This document shows, piece by piece, positions 25,075 to 32,941 of a stretch of 64,000 nucleotides of DNA (the stretch's first letter is position 1; every line of letters starts with the position of its first letter). The notes under the pieces were generated by a model that was not told the DNA's origin, searched no databases, and saw only the letters and a program-made list of their open reading frames with translations. This stretch comes from an uncultured Dehalococcoidia bacterium (GTDB taxonomy: Bacteria > Chloroflexota > Dehalococcoidia > Lucifugimonadales > UBA1123): positions 744,001-808,000 of the forward strand of contig CATOSI010000003.1 in NCBI GenBank assembly GCA_951812505.1, in the 5' to 3' direction. A program made the position numbers and the translations under genes.

Positions 25075-26139
25075 ATGTATCGTCCAGAAGAGCCGGAAGT
25101 AAATTTTGACCAGGTGCTGGAGCGGATCCGAAACTTCTTCGGCCGCTTCCGAATTGGTGGCGGCGGTGGAAGTGGCGGCAATATAGGTTCGCTTATCGTG
25201 ATCGGGTTGTTCTTAGTCGGGATTGCGGTCTGGCTGGGCAGCGGATTCTTCACCGTTCAGCCCGGCGAGCAGGCCGCCCTCCGACGCTTGGGCAAATTCG
25301 AGAGCATACAGAGCCCCGGCCTTCACTGGTGGTGGCCTTCCCCCATAGGCGCGCGGGACATCGTCTTCGTGGACAGCGTCCGCCAGTTGGAGGTTGGAGT
25401 CGCCGGTGGTAATCCCGTCCTCAGCGAGTCCCTCATGATAACCGGCGACCCCGACGAAGAGGGACAGCCCGGCGAAGCTCCCAACATCGTTGACGTTCAG
25501 CTTCTCGTCCAGTACGACATCAAGAACATCGAAGATTACTTGTATAGAGTGTCCGACCCGGACGGCCAGACGATCAAGGACGTCACTGAAACCGCGCTCC
25601 GGCAGGTTATCGGAAGCCGTCCCATTGACGATGTTCTGACCGACAAGAAAGAGGACATCCAAGCCGAAACCAAACTCGAGCTCCAGGGTCTTCTCGATTA
25701 CTACAGCACGGGCATAAATGTGCGCGAGGTAAAGCTGCTCAACGTGTTCGCGCCTGAACAGGTCAAGGACGCTTTCGACGACGTTGTGCGCGCGCGTGAG
25801 GACAAGGCGCGCATCATAAATCTCGCCGACGCCTACAAGGAATCGGTTCTCCCCCAGGCCAGGGGTGAAGCCGCCAGACTTACGGAATCAGCCGAGGCAT
25901 ACAAGCAGGAACGCATTGCGATTGCCGAAGGCCAGGCTGAACGCTTCAAAGCCATCCTGTTCGAGTACGAAAAGGCGCCCGAAATAACGCGCCAGCGTCT
26001 CTACCTCGAAGCTATGGAGCAGATTCTCCCCGGAGTCAAGATGTACATAGTGGATGAAGGATCGGGCGGGGTTCTACCGCTCCTGCCTCTGACGGATGAC
26101 GGGCAGTTGCCAGTAAATACTCTTGGCCGAAATCAGTAA
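25075..26139 (+). CDS. hflK: FtsH protease regulator HflK
   Basis: HflK pairs with HflC to form a large membrane cage around FtsH and restrain it. The 354-residue protein has the family's glycine-rich N-terminal stretch (IGGGGGSGGNIG, about 34-45), one membrane segment (46-65), then the SPFH/band 7 domain with TVQPGEQAALRRLGKFESIQSPGLHWWWPSPIG, and a helical C-terminal part (FDDVVRAREDKARIINLADAYKESVLPQARGEAARL) typical of HflK. It is directly followed by hflC with an 11-bp gap. No ftsH is in the window. The Gly-rich stretch directly precedes the membrane segment, as in other HflK proteins. Confidence 0.95.
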   Translation: MYRPEEPEVNFDQVLERIRNFFGRFRIGGGGGSGGNIGSLIVIGLFLVGIAVWLGSGFFTVQPGEQAALRRLGKFESIQSPGLHWWWPSPIGARDIVFVDSVRQLEVGVAGGNPVLSESLMITGDPDEEGQPGEAPNIVDVQLLVQYDIKNIEDYLYRVSDPDGQTIKDVTETALRQVIGSRPIDDVLTDKKEDIQAETKLELQGLLDYYSTGINVREVKLLNVFAPEQVKDAFDDVVRAREDKARIINLADAYKESVLPQARGEAARLTESAEAYKQERIAIAEGQAERFKAILFEYEKAPEITRQRLYLEAMEQILPGVKMYIVDEGSGGVLPLLPLTDDGQLPVNTLGRNQ

Positions 26140-26150
26140 GGGCTACTAAA

Positions 26151-27035
26151 TTGAGATTCATCGCGCTCATACTCATTCTCCTAGCGGTCATAGCCGCGGT
26201 CATCGGTCCGCAGCTCTTCTTCGTTGTGGATGAAAAGCAGATTGCCATCGTCACCCGCTTCGGCGAAGTGCAGCATTCTATCAATAACCCCGGACTCTAC
26301 GTAAAGACCCCTTTCATAGACTCCACGACCTATTTCGACAAGCGGCTTCTGATATTCGACGCGCCGCCCGACTCCCTGCTCACCAAGGACAAAAAACGCC
26401 TGATAATTGACGTTTACGCCAGGGGGAAGATTGTTGACCCCAAGCTGTTCAGGGAAACCGTGCGCACCGAGGCCGGAGGCAAGGCGCGCGCCGTGGACAT
26501 AATCTCGTCCGAGCTGCGGCGAGAGATAGCCAGCGATAACCAGGCCGAGATAATAACCACCAAGCGCGAAGACATAATGAACCGCGTCAGGGACAACGTT
26601 CAACCCAAGCTGGATGAGTTCGGCCTGGACATCATTGACGTGCGCATCAAGCGCGCCGACTTCCCGCCCGAAATCGCAGAGTCCGTATATGCCCGTATGC
26701 AGGCCGAGCGTAAGCGCAAGGCCGATAAGGAACGCGCGGAGGGCGCGGAGATTGACGCGCAGGTAAGGGCCACGGTTGATAGGGACGCAACCATCATCAG
26801 GGCGAATGCCCAGAGAACCGCCGACATCACTCGCGGTGAAGGAGACGCGCAGGCAGTCCAGGTCTTCGCCGACGCTATATCGGCGAATCCGGAATTCTAC
26901 TCGTTCCAGCGCTCACTTGACGCCTACCGCAAGATATTCGAATCCAACTCCACCATGGTTCTGCCGCCGAACAGTAATCTGTTCGAGTTCCTACAATCCC
27001 CAAGCGGCCTCAGCGGAGACTTCGAGGAAAACTAG
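26151..27035 (+). CDS. hflC: FtsH protease regulator HflC
   Basis: The 294-residue partner of HflK starts at TTG 26151 (M-RFIALILILLAVIAAVIGPQLFFVVDEKQIAIVTRFGEV), with one N-terminal membrane segment and the SPFH domain. Family features are NNPGLYVKTPFIDSTTYFDKRLLIFDAPPD, RGKIVDPKLFRETV, DIRIKRADFPPEIAESVYARMQAERKRKADKERAEGAEIDAQVRA and the terminal helix ISANPEFYSFQRSLDAYRKIF. The complex acts in the cytoplasmic membrane. A 503-base gap without genes follows, containing one REP-like palindrome, a 111-bp element and a promoter-like site. Confidence 0.95.
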   Translation: MRFIALILILLAVIAAVIGPQLFFVVDEKQIAIVTRFGEVQHSINNPGLYVKTPFIDSTTYFDKRLLIFDAPPDSLLTKDKKRLIIDVYARGKIVDPKLFRETVRTEAGGKARAVDIISSELRREIASDNQAEIITTKREDIMNRVRDNVQPKLDEFGLDIIDVRIKRADFPPEIAESVYARMQAERKRKADKERAEGAEIDAQVRATVDRDATIIRANAQRTADITRGEGDAQAVQVFADAISANPEFYSFQRSLDAYRKIFESNSTMVLPPNSNLFEFLQSPSGLSGDFEEN

Positions 27036-27052
27036 GCTGCGTTGACATTTCT

Positions 27053-27080
27053 CGTCATTCCCGTGAAAACGGGAATCCAG
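27053..27080 (+). repeat. REP-like palindrome
   Basis: CGTCATTCCCGTGAAAACGG... with a CCCGT/ACGGG stem ending in AATCCAG, 17 bp after the hflC stop. It is one of about ten dispersed units in the window and reads in the same direction as the flanking genes. Confidence 0.8.
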
Positions 27081-27127
27081 TGCGCGGCTGCTGACGAGAC
27101 GACAGTAATGCCTGCCCTGCGCGACTC

Positions 27128-27238
27128 CGAGACAATTGCAAAAGTCCGTCCCGGCGTCCAATCGTCATTCCCGCGCAGGCGGGAATCCAGGAACTGGCGG
27201 CTTTGCGGCTGCTGCAAGTCCACTTCTGAAATCGTCTC
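27128..27238 (+). mobile_element. 111-bp non-autonomous element, copy A
   Basis: The element begins CGAGACAATTGCAAAA and ends in ...AATCGTCTC, so its ends are imperfect inverted repeats (CGAGACaATT against GAGACgATT). CGACTC occurs on both sides, at 27122-27127 and 27239-27244. An internal REP-like palindrome lies at about 27162-27190. Copy B at 32534-32644 has the same length and differs at one base by manual comparison, with a different flanking duplication (CGAAGT). No protein is encoded. The exact target duplication could be 4-6 bp because the CG is shared by both sites. Confidence 0.85.
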
Positions 27239-27275
27239 CGACTCCCGACGCCACTACGCAATCATCTCTTCTCTG

Positions 27276-27284
27276 TGGTACAAT
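27276..27284 (+). promoter_or_regulatory. extended -10 promoter-like site before ybeY
   Basis: TGGTACAAT is a TG-n-TACAAT extended -10 element, 38 bp downstream of copy A of the 111-bp element. No good -35 is present at the right distance, which is usual for extended -10 promoters. The nearest downstream gene is ybeY, about 255 bp away; the interval 27285-27538 holds no gene that I can support. Confidence 0.4.
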
Positions 27285-27538
27285 GCTTCATGCAAGAACA
27301 TAAGTACGTGCAGCATAAAGCCGGATAAATCCATCGGATCGGACAGCCAGGAAAAAAACCCGCTGAACTGGTGAATATTGGCTATTGCAGGTGAAATGCA
27401 GGTACCAGACCTCTCTAGCAGACCGCCTGCACACCACCTACACACTCGCTAGCAAGACGACCGAATCTATAAGCCCGGGCATATACGCCCCCACTCAGGA
27501 CCCGGAAATCATACGGTCTTTCACCGGAGCCAGGACGG

Positions 27539-28045
27539 TTGACACCGCAGGTGAACATTCACATATTCGAAGAATTCCACGACAGCGTCACGCCCGAATG
27601 GGTTCGCGCTGTCGTCACGGGCGTGCTGTCCGTCGAGCCTGAGTGGTTGGATGAGAATGTCAGCGTGGTCATAGCCGACGACGAAAGCGTCGCCGATCTC
27701 AATCGTGCTCACCGCGGCCTGAACGAGACCACGGACGTCCTCTCGTTCTCCAACCGGCATTCTGGCAAATACTACGGCGACGACGAAGAGCATACATTGT
27801 GGGACGATGAAGCGGAATTCGTCCTGCCGCCCGGTTTCAGCGCCGGCCTCGGTGAGGTCGTCGTCTCGTATCCACAGGTGGAACGACAGGCAAAAGAAGC
27901 TGGCCATACCGCCCAAAAGGAACTGGCCATCATGCTTGCCCACGGAATCCTGCATCTGCTAGGTTACGATCATGAGCGGCAGGCCGAAGCCGCCGAGATG
28001 CTCGCTTTACAGCACAAGGCAGTCGTCGCCCTCTTTAATTGCTGA
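27539..28045 (+). CDS. ybeY: endoribonuclease YbeY (16S rRNA maturation factor)
   Basis: YbeY is a zinc-dependent ribonuclease needed for 16S rRNA 3' end processing and ribosome quality control. The protein of 164-168 residues has NVSVVIADDESVADLNRAHRGLNETTDVLSFS and the zinc site HGILHLLGYDHERQAEAAEM, with three His ligands. Residues 75-100 contain an acidic insertion (GDDEEHTLWDDEAEF) seen in many members. The start is uncertain: TTG 27539 has AGGA only 3 nt before it, while GTG 27551 (MNIHIFEEFHD) matches family N-termini better but has no well-spaced site. Confidence 0.93.
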   Translation: MTPQVNIHIFEEFHDSVTPEWVRAVVTGVLSVEPEWLDENVSVVIADDESVADLNRAHRGLNETTDVLSFSNRHSGKYYGDDEEHTLWDDEAEFVLPPGFSAGLGEVVVSYPQVERQAKEAGHTAQKELAIMLAHGILHLLGYDHERQAEAAEMLALQHKAVVALFNC

Positions 28046-28165
28046 CAATCGGAGGGACAAACCCTCGCGGTTGCTCCTTACATTTTGAAGTCAAAAGATG
28101 CTCGTGGCGTGGAAAGTGACCTCCTATCGGTCATGACGACCATCAACTGAGAACCAACAACAAAC

Positions 28166-29815
28166 ATGGCAGAAGTCCTTTACAGAAAGTGGCGTCCTCG
28201 CGCCCTCGATCAGGTAGTCGGTCAGGACACTGTGACCAATACCCTGAGAAACGCCGTGTCCTCCGGCAGGCTGGCGCACGCCTATCTGTTCTGCGGGCCG
28301 CGCGGCACCGGAAAGACGAGCACCGCCCGCATTCTCGCTAAGGCGGTGAACTGTCTCGACCCGACCGACGGCGAACCGGACAATGCCTGCGACCGCTGTG
28401 TCGCGGTTAATGAGAGTCGCGCGCTCGACCTGATCGAGATAGACGCGGCCAGCAATCGCAGCATTGACGACATCCGCGACCTTAGCGACAAGATCAACTT
28501 CGCTCCCACCGAGTTCAGATACAAGGTGTATATCGTGGACGAGGTCCACATGCTCACCGACCAGGCATTCAACGCCCTTCTGAAGACGCTGGAAGAGCCC
28601 CCCGACCATGCCATATTCATTCTCGCTACCACCGAAGTTCACAGGGTGCCGCTTACCATCGTATCCAGGTGCCAGAGGTACGACTTCCGGCGCATATCGC
28701 TGGACGACATCATCGAAAAGCTCTCCGAACTGTGCCGGGCCGAGGACTTGGAAACAGAACGCGAGGCCCTCGAACTGATAGCCCGACACTCCACAGGAAG
28801 CCTGCGGGACGCCGAGAACCTTCTGGAGCAGGCAGTCGTATCCTACGACTCGCCCCTCAGGGCCGACCAGGTGCGGGATATGCTCGAACTGTCCGGCGAC
28901 GAGGACGCCCTCGACCTGTGCAAGTCCATAGTGGAAAAGAACGTTTCGGAGAGTCTGAACATCGTGAACAAGGTGGCCGCGCAGGGCTCCGACCTCAGAC
29001 AACTCCAGCGTGCCGTTACCGACTTTCTCAGATCCGTCATGCTGATGGCCGTCGGCGCGGATGATACGGTCGGATTCTCCGATGATACTACGGAACGTCT
29101 CAAGGCTATGTCGCAGGGCGTGGACCAGAGATACATACTCAGGGCGCTAAGAGCAATTTCCGAGGCCGATCTCAGGCTGGATACTGCGTCGCCGTTGCCA
29201 TTGGAACTCGCTCTGGTCGAGTCAAGTATCGAACCCGCGGCAGCTCCGCCTGCGGCCCCCGCTCAGCCGGCGCGAGGCGGAAGAGAAGCCGCCCCTCGGC
29301 AGTACGCCCAGCGACAGACGTCGCCTGCGGCCGGTCAAGCTCCGTCGAGGAGTCGTCCGCCACGCCCCAGTTCGCGACCATCCCGCGCCCCGACGCCGGT
29401 TGCCAGTGGCGCGAGCGCCGCCCCGCCTCGAAGCGGCCAGGACGGCAGCCTCGATCCGGCTACCTGGAACGAGGTGCTCCGCGCTCTCAGGACTACCGGC
29501 GCAAGATTCAAGCTGGGAGCATTGCTCCGCGGCTCACGGGAATATACTCTTGAGGACAATAAACTGGTCGTTAAGTTCGCACACGTTTCCCATGTTGAAC
29601 GCATAAACCAAGAAATTGACAATCCCAGCATTAAGCGGGAATTGAAACAGGCTCTCTCCCGTACTATGGGCGGAGAGTACGAACTTGTACCTGAACTGAT
29701 TTCAAGTGAAAATGGTTCCGACACGAGGCGGGCGAATCAGAGCCACCTTGTGGTGGCCGCCCAGAGAATGGGCGCGCGGCTCGTGGACAGATTCGAGGAG
29801 GAAACTAAACAATGA
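28166..29815 (+). CDS. dnaX: DNA polymerase III subunits gamma and tau
   Basis: DnaX is the motor of the clamp loader. The 549-residue protein has YRKWRPRALDQVVGQDTVTNTLRNA at the N-terminus, Walker A GPRGTGKTSTAR (about residues 46-57), a zinc module with four cysteines (CLDPTDGEPDNACDRC is part), Walker B VDEVHML, sensor 1 ATTEVHRVPLTIVSRC, and a collar domain to about residue 350. Residues 355-430 form an Ala/Pro/Arg-rich linker, followed by a 110-residue globular tail typical of full-length tau. No slippery A-run typical of a programmed gamma frameshift is evident. ATGA overlap with ybaB shows the start of the dnaX-ybaB-recR set. Confidence 0.96.
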   Translation: MAEVLYRKWRPRALDQVVGQDTVTNTLRNAVSSGRLAHAYLFCGPRGTGKTSTARILAKAVNCLDPTDGEPDNACDRCVAVNESRALDLIEIDAASNRSIDDIRDLSDKINFAPTEFRYKVYIVDEVHMLTDQAFNALLKTLEEPPDHAIFILATTEVHRVPLTIVSRCQRYDFRRISLDDIIEKLSELCRAEDLETEREALELIARHSTGSLRDAENLLEQAVVSYDSPLRADQVRDMLELSGDEDALDLCKSIVEKNVSESLNIVNKVAAQGSDLRQLQRAVTDFLRSVMLMAVGADDTVGFSDDTTERLKAMSQGVDQRYILRALRAISEADLRLDTASPLPLELALVESSIEPAAAPPAAPAQPARGGREAAPRQYAQRQTSPAAGQAPSRSRPPRPSSRPSRAPTPVASGASAAPPRSGQDGSLDPATWNEVLRALRTTGARFKLGALLRGSREYTLEDNKLVVKFAHVSHVERINQEIDNPSIKRELKQALSRTMGGEYELVPELISSENGSDTRRANQSHLVVAAQRMGARLVDRFEEETKQ

Positions 29816-30117
29816 ATCGTCGCATGATGCGCCAGGCTCAACAGCTTCAGAAGAGGATGACGGAACTTCAGACAGAACTGGAATCCGCCACGGTCGAGGC
29901 TACGGCGGGCGGTGGAGTGGTTAGCGTGGTCGTGACGGGCAAAATGACTATCGAGTCCATCACCATAGACCCCGAGGTCGTCTCCGCCGATGACGTGGAT
30001 ATCCTGGAAGATCTTGTGACAGCCGCCGTAAACGAAGGTCTCGCCAAGGCCCAGGAAATGGCCAATTCAAAGATGAGCGAACTGACCGGCGGACTCAACA
30101 TCCCCGGCCTGACCTGA
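29812..30117 (+). CDS. ybaB: YbaB/EbfC family nucleoid-associated protein
   Basis: The 101-residue protein has the typical layout: an N-terminal helix MNRRMMRQAQQLQKRMTELQTELE, a three-stranded sheet TVEATAGGGVVSVVVTGKMTIESITIDPEVV and a C-terminal helix EDLVTAAVNEGLAKAQEMANSKMSELTGGLNIPGL. Dimers bind DNA. Its ATG overlaps the dnaX stop (ATGA), and recR starts 1 bp after its own stop, the conserved bacterial order. Confidence 0.96.
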   Translation: MNRRMMRQAQQLQKRMTELQTELESATVEATAGGGVVSVVVTGKMTIESITIDPEVVSADDVDILEDLVTAAVNEGLAKAQEMANSKMSELTGGLNIPGLT

Positions 30118-30118
30118 T

Positions 30119-30727
30119 ATGAACAACGCCGAACACTCGTCTGACCCGATAGCCAGGCTGATAGAAGAATTCCACAAACTGCCCGGCATCGGTCCCAAGA
30201 CCGCTCAGCGTCTCGCCTACTACCTGATTCGTATGCCCGGCGAGTACGCACACGACTTGGCGAATGCAATCGTGGCCGTAAAGGACCAGGTGGCTATGTG
30301 TTCAAGGTGTTTCAATCTCACCGACACCGACCCCTGCAATATCTGCTCCGACTCACAGCGCGACGAGACGACCGTGTGCGTCGTCGAAGAGGCCCTGGAC
30401 GTGCTTGCCCTGGAACGCACTCACAGTTACGGCGGGCTCTACCACGTACTGCACGGCGCGGTCTCTCCGATGAACGGGATAGGCCCCGACGATCTCAAGA
30501 TACAGCCGCTTCTCTCCCGGATGAGTAACGAGCCCATAAGTGAGATCATCCTTGCCACCAATCCAAATCTGGAAGGGGACGCGACTGCCATGTATATACA
30601 CAGGCTGATCTCCCCGCTTGGGATCTCGATAACCAGGCCTGCGAGGGGCCTGCCGGTAGGAGGCGACCTGGAATACGCCGACGAGTCCACGCTCGGCAGG
30701 GCCATTGAGGGAAGGCAGTCGTTTTAG
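30119..30727 (+). CDS. recR: recombination mediator RecR
   Basis: RecR works with RecO to load RecA at single-stranded gaps. The 202-residue protein has the helix-hairpin-helix near the N-terminus (LPGIGPKTAQRLAYYLI), a four-cysteine zinc finger (CSRCFNLTDTDPCNIC) at about 61-76, and the Toprim domain with VCVVEEALDVLALE, GLYHVLHGAVSPMNGIGPDDL and a C-terminal ARGLPVGGDLEYADESTLGRAIEGRQ. All are normal for the family. recO follows 186 bp later on the same strand, with REP-like sequence between. Confidence 0.96.
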   Translation: MNNAEHSSDPIARLIEEFHKLPGIGPKTAQRLAYYLIRMPGEYAHDLANAIVAVKDQVAMCSRCFNLTDTDPCNICSDSQRDETTVCVVEEALDVLALERTHSYGGLYHVLHGAVSPMNGIGPDDLKIQPLLSRMSNEPISEIILATNPNLEGDATAMYIHRLISPLGISITRPARGLPVGGDLEYADESTLGRAIEGRQSF

Positions 30728-30768
30728 TACCATGCCCGGCATTCTGTGCAATAGTCACCGTCCCTCTC

Positions 30769-30845
30769 GTCATTCCCACGAAGAGAGACCTTTGCACAAC
30801 CACCGTCATTCCCGTGAAGGCGGGAATCCAGGGGTGGGGGTCAGG
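30769..30845 (+). repeat. two REP-like units, one truncated, with a GAGACC end
   Basis: A half unit (CGTCATTCCCACGAAG, 30769-30784) is abutted directly by GAGACCTTTGCACAAC (30785-30800) and then a complete palindrome (30804-30831) with a G-rich tail to 30845. The GAGACCTTTGCA end is the same as the left end of the 152-bp element at 53302. The arrangement looks like one unit inserted into or beside another. It reads toward recO, whose start is 83 bp downstream of the palindrome. Confidence 0.7.
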
Positions 30846-30913
30846 TTTGTGAATGGCAAACCTAGCTGGAAGTGGCGCTAGCCATACGACCGACAGACAT
30901 CAGTGGGTGAACC

Positions 30914-31723
30914 TTGAGGCTGCGCACTTACAAGAGCCAGGGTCTGGTTCTAAGACAATACACCCTGGGAGAAGCGGACCGTATTCTCTCGATCCTCACC
31001 CCGAACATGGGCAAAGTGCGCGTGGTCGCCAAGAGTGTACGGAGGCCGCAGAGCAAGTTGAGGGGTCATCTGGACCTCACCAACATCGTCGAATTTTCCG
31101 CCTCATACGGGCGAAACCTCGACATCGTCACCGAGGCCCAGGTGAGAGACGACCACCCCCACATACGCTCGGACCTGTCACTCCTCTCTCAGGCCGTTTA
31201 CGTCTGCGAGTTGGCTGACTCATTCGCAGAGGAACGCTCTCCCAGTCGAGACCTTTACCAATTGGCGACCGTTACCCTTGATCTGCTCCCCGACTCCGAA
31301 GATGTTTGGCTGGTGTCAAGATGGTTCGAGTCTCGGCTGCTGGAGGTCGCGGGATTCAAGCCCCAATTGGAATCCTGCGTCGAGTGCGGATCGGAACTGC
31401 AACCCGACGATCATATGCTCGATCTGGCGGCCGGCGGAGTCCTGTGCCCCCAATGTCGCGCATATAGCATCGGCGCAAGAGTACACATAACCGAGAGCGC
31501 GATGAGAGTCCTGAGGCACCTCCAGCGTTCGAGACGGTTCCGAGACGTTGGCAGTCCAAACATCGGTCGGAAGATCAAGAACCAGGTCGAGGGCGTTCAC
31601 ACGCGATACATCCGCGCTATTCTCGAACGCAGTCTCAAGAGCGAGGAATTTATACGGCGTGTGGCAGAGTCCGAACCATATTACGACAGCGGCGGTGGCG
31701 CAGCATCGTCGTCATCCGTGTAG
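30914..31723 (+). CDS. recO: DNA repair protein RecO
   Basis: RecO anneals DNA and partners RecR. The 269-residue protein starts at TTG 30914 (M-RLRTYKSQGLVLRQYTLGEADRILSILTPNMGKVRVVAKSVRRP), the conserved N-terminal OB-fold. A helical middle and a zinc module follow, with Cys pairs in ESCVECGSEL and GVLCPQCRA. Unlike the other dnaX-cluster genes it starts after a 186-bp gap with repeats. Its last 43 bp overlap the end of the convergent bicupin gene (stops at 31723 and 31681). Confidence 0.93.
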   Translation: MRLRTYKSQGLVLRQYTLGEADRILSILTPNMGKVRVVAKSVRRPQSKLRGHLDLTNIVEFSASYGRNLDIVTEAQVRDDHPHIRSDLSLLSQAVYVCELADSFAEERSPSRDLYQLATVTLDLLPDSEDVWLVSRWFESRLLEVAGFKPQLESCVECGSELQPDDHMLDLAAGGVLCPQCRAYSIGARVHITESAMRVLRHLQRSRRFRDVGSPNIGRKIKNQVEGVHTRYIRAILERSLKSEEFIRRVAESEPYYDSGGGAASSSSV

Positions 31724-32454
31724 ATGTGCGGCTGATCGGGAGTAGTCACCGCGAGCCGGAACGAAATTCCGTCCCCGACCGAGCTGATGTGATGGCGCAT
31801 TCCCTCTGGAACAAACACTATATCGGCATCTTTGGCGTGGATCACCGGCCTGCCTTCACCTACCTCCCAGGTCAGTTCCCCGCCCAGGATTGTCCACCAT
31901 TCGTTGAAGTCCGGGTGCCAGTGGGCGTTGTTGGTCATACCCGATGCATGGCAGATCAGATTCGCGCTGTTGCGGTCGTCAGTAAGAATGGACGTCGCCC
32001 ACGGCGGCTCGCCGAACTTCTCCAGCATGTATTCCAGGCTGGTGTGCAGACGGTTGGGAATATCATCCTGTGGCAGGGGCCTCAGGATATTGGAGCGAGT
32101 TCCCTTTACGTCGTGACTGGATTCCGGATGTGTGATACCCAGCCGAAGTGAGTTCTCGCTGCCGACAGTCCTGATTCCGTGTCTGCGTCCCTTGGGAGCC
32201 ATAACCACGTCGCCCTTATTGGCCCGCAGCGGAGCGTAGTTGCCTATCTCCCAGATAAGCTCACCCTGGAGCACTACCCACCACTCGTTGAAGTCGGGAT
32301 GGGCGTGGGCATCGTTCTCCTGACCGGGCGCGTTGCAGATGAGCACGACATTGTTGCGACCATCGGCAAAGAGGGCCTCGGCCCACGGCGGTTCGCCATG
32401 TCTTGCGACAACTTCGGAAATCGAGATATGCCTTGGTTCAGCGCTCGGTGTCAT
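31681..32454 (-). CDS. two-domain cupin protein
   Basis: The 257-residue protein is an internal duplication: each half begins with ISxxxxRxGEPPWA or LExMLEKFGEPPWA and contains a cupin barrel, HAHPDFNEWWVVLQGELIWEIG ... GDVVMAPKGRRHGI in the first and HWHPDFNEWWTILGGELTWEVG ... ADIVFVPEGMRHHI in the second. Both halves keep His, Glu and His residues suited to metal binding. The family holds dioxygenases, isomerases and sugar-binding proteins; the reaction here is unknown. The gene overlaps the tail of recO by 43 bp and is divergent from korA across a 487-bp gap with a mobile element. Confidence 0.85.
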   Translation of the reverse strand: MTPSAEPRHISISEVVARHGEPPWAEALFADGRNNVVLICNAPGQENDAHAHPDFNEWWVVLQGELIWEIGNYAPLRANKGDVVMAPKGRRHGIRTVGSENSLRLGITHPESSHDVKGTRSNILRPLPQDDIPNRLHTSLEYMLEKFGEPPWATSILTDDRNSANLICHASGMTNNAHWHPDFNEWWTILGGELTWEVGEGRPVIHAKDADIVFVPEGMRHHISSVGDGISFRLAVTTPDQPHIYTDDDDAAPPPLS

Positions 32455-32533
32455 AGGGGTTGTCTCCTACTGGATATCGGCTGTCTGGGATTATAGAAAG
32501 GGGTGGGAAGTTGGTCAATGCTGGACTCGAAGT

Positions 32534-32644
32534 CGAGACAATTGCAAAAATCCGTCCCGGCGTCCAATCGTCATTCCCGCGCAGGCGGGAATCCAGGAAC
32601 TGGCGGCTTTGCGGCTGCTGCAAGTCCACTTCTGAAATCGTCTC
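32534..32644 (+). mobile_element. 111-bp non-autonomous element, copy B
   Basis: This copy is the same as that at 27128-27238 except for one base by manual comparison. It is flanked by CGAAGT at 32528-32533 and 32645-32650. Its ends and internal palindrome are as in copy A. It lies in the 487-base gap between the divergent bicupin and korA genes, and the korA promoter-like sequence starts 27 bp downstream of it; the rest of the gap (32718-32941) shows no gene. Confidence 0.85.
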
Positions 32645-32670
32645 CGAAGTCTGTGCAAATCATCACAAAA

Positions 32671-32717
32671 TTGACACCCGAAAAATCTAGTTGGTATATT
32701 CATTAGGTACATATAAT
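32671..32717 (+). promoter_or_regulatory. promoter-like sequence for korAB
   Basis: TTGACA (32671-32676) and TATATT (32695-32700) are separated by 18 bp, close to the sigma-70 consensus. A second TATAAT lies at 32712-32717. A short direct repeat (AGGTACATA ... AGGTACATA) follows at about 32705-32731. The korA start would then have a leader of over 200 nt. Confidence 0.6.
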
Positions 32718-32941
32718 AGGTAGGTACATACAATAGGTGACGCTCACTATACAGGGCGACACCTCAGACCAGACCCCAAATTCAACCATTGCCCACAGAC
32801 CATCCAGGTGATCATTCTACCACCGAAGAAATCTTCGGGCGGCCGAATCGTTTTGGCGCGTCCAGTTACGCGTCGAATCCACAGTTGGTATCCCAATCCC
32901 TAGTCAACATGAAAAACATTGGCTAAGTGCGCCGTTCGGAC

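Noticed and set aside
27385-27642. An 85-codon open frame before ybeY
   Set aside because: It overlaps the ybeY start in another frame, has no ribosome site and no recognisable sequence.
29220-29440. Possible frameshift site in dnaX that would give a short gamma form
   Set aside because: No slippery A or G run with a stop in the other frame was seen near the linker; full-length tau is intact.
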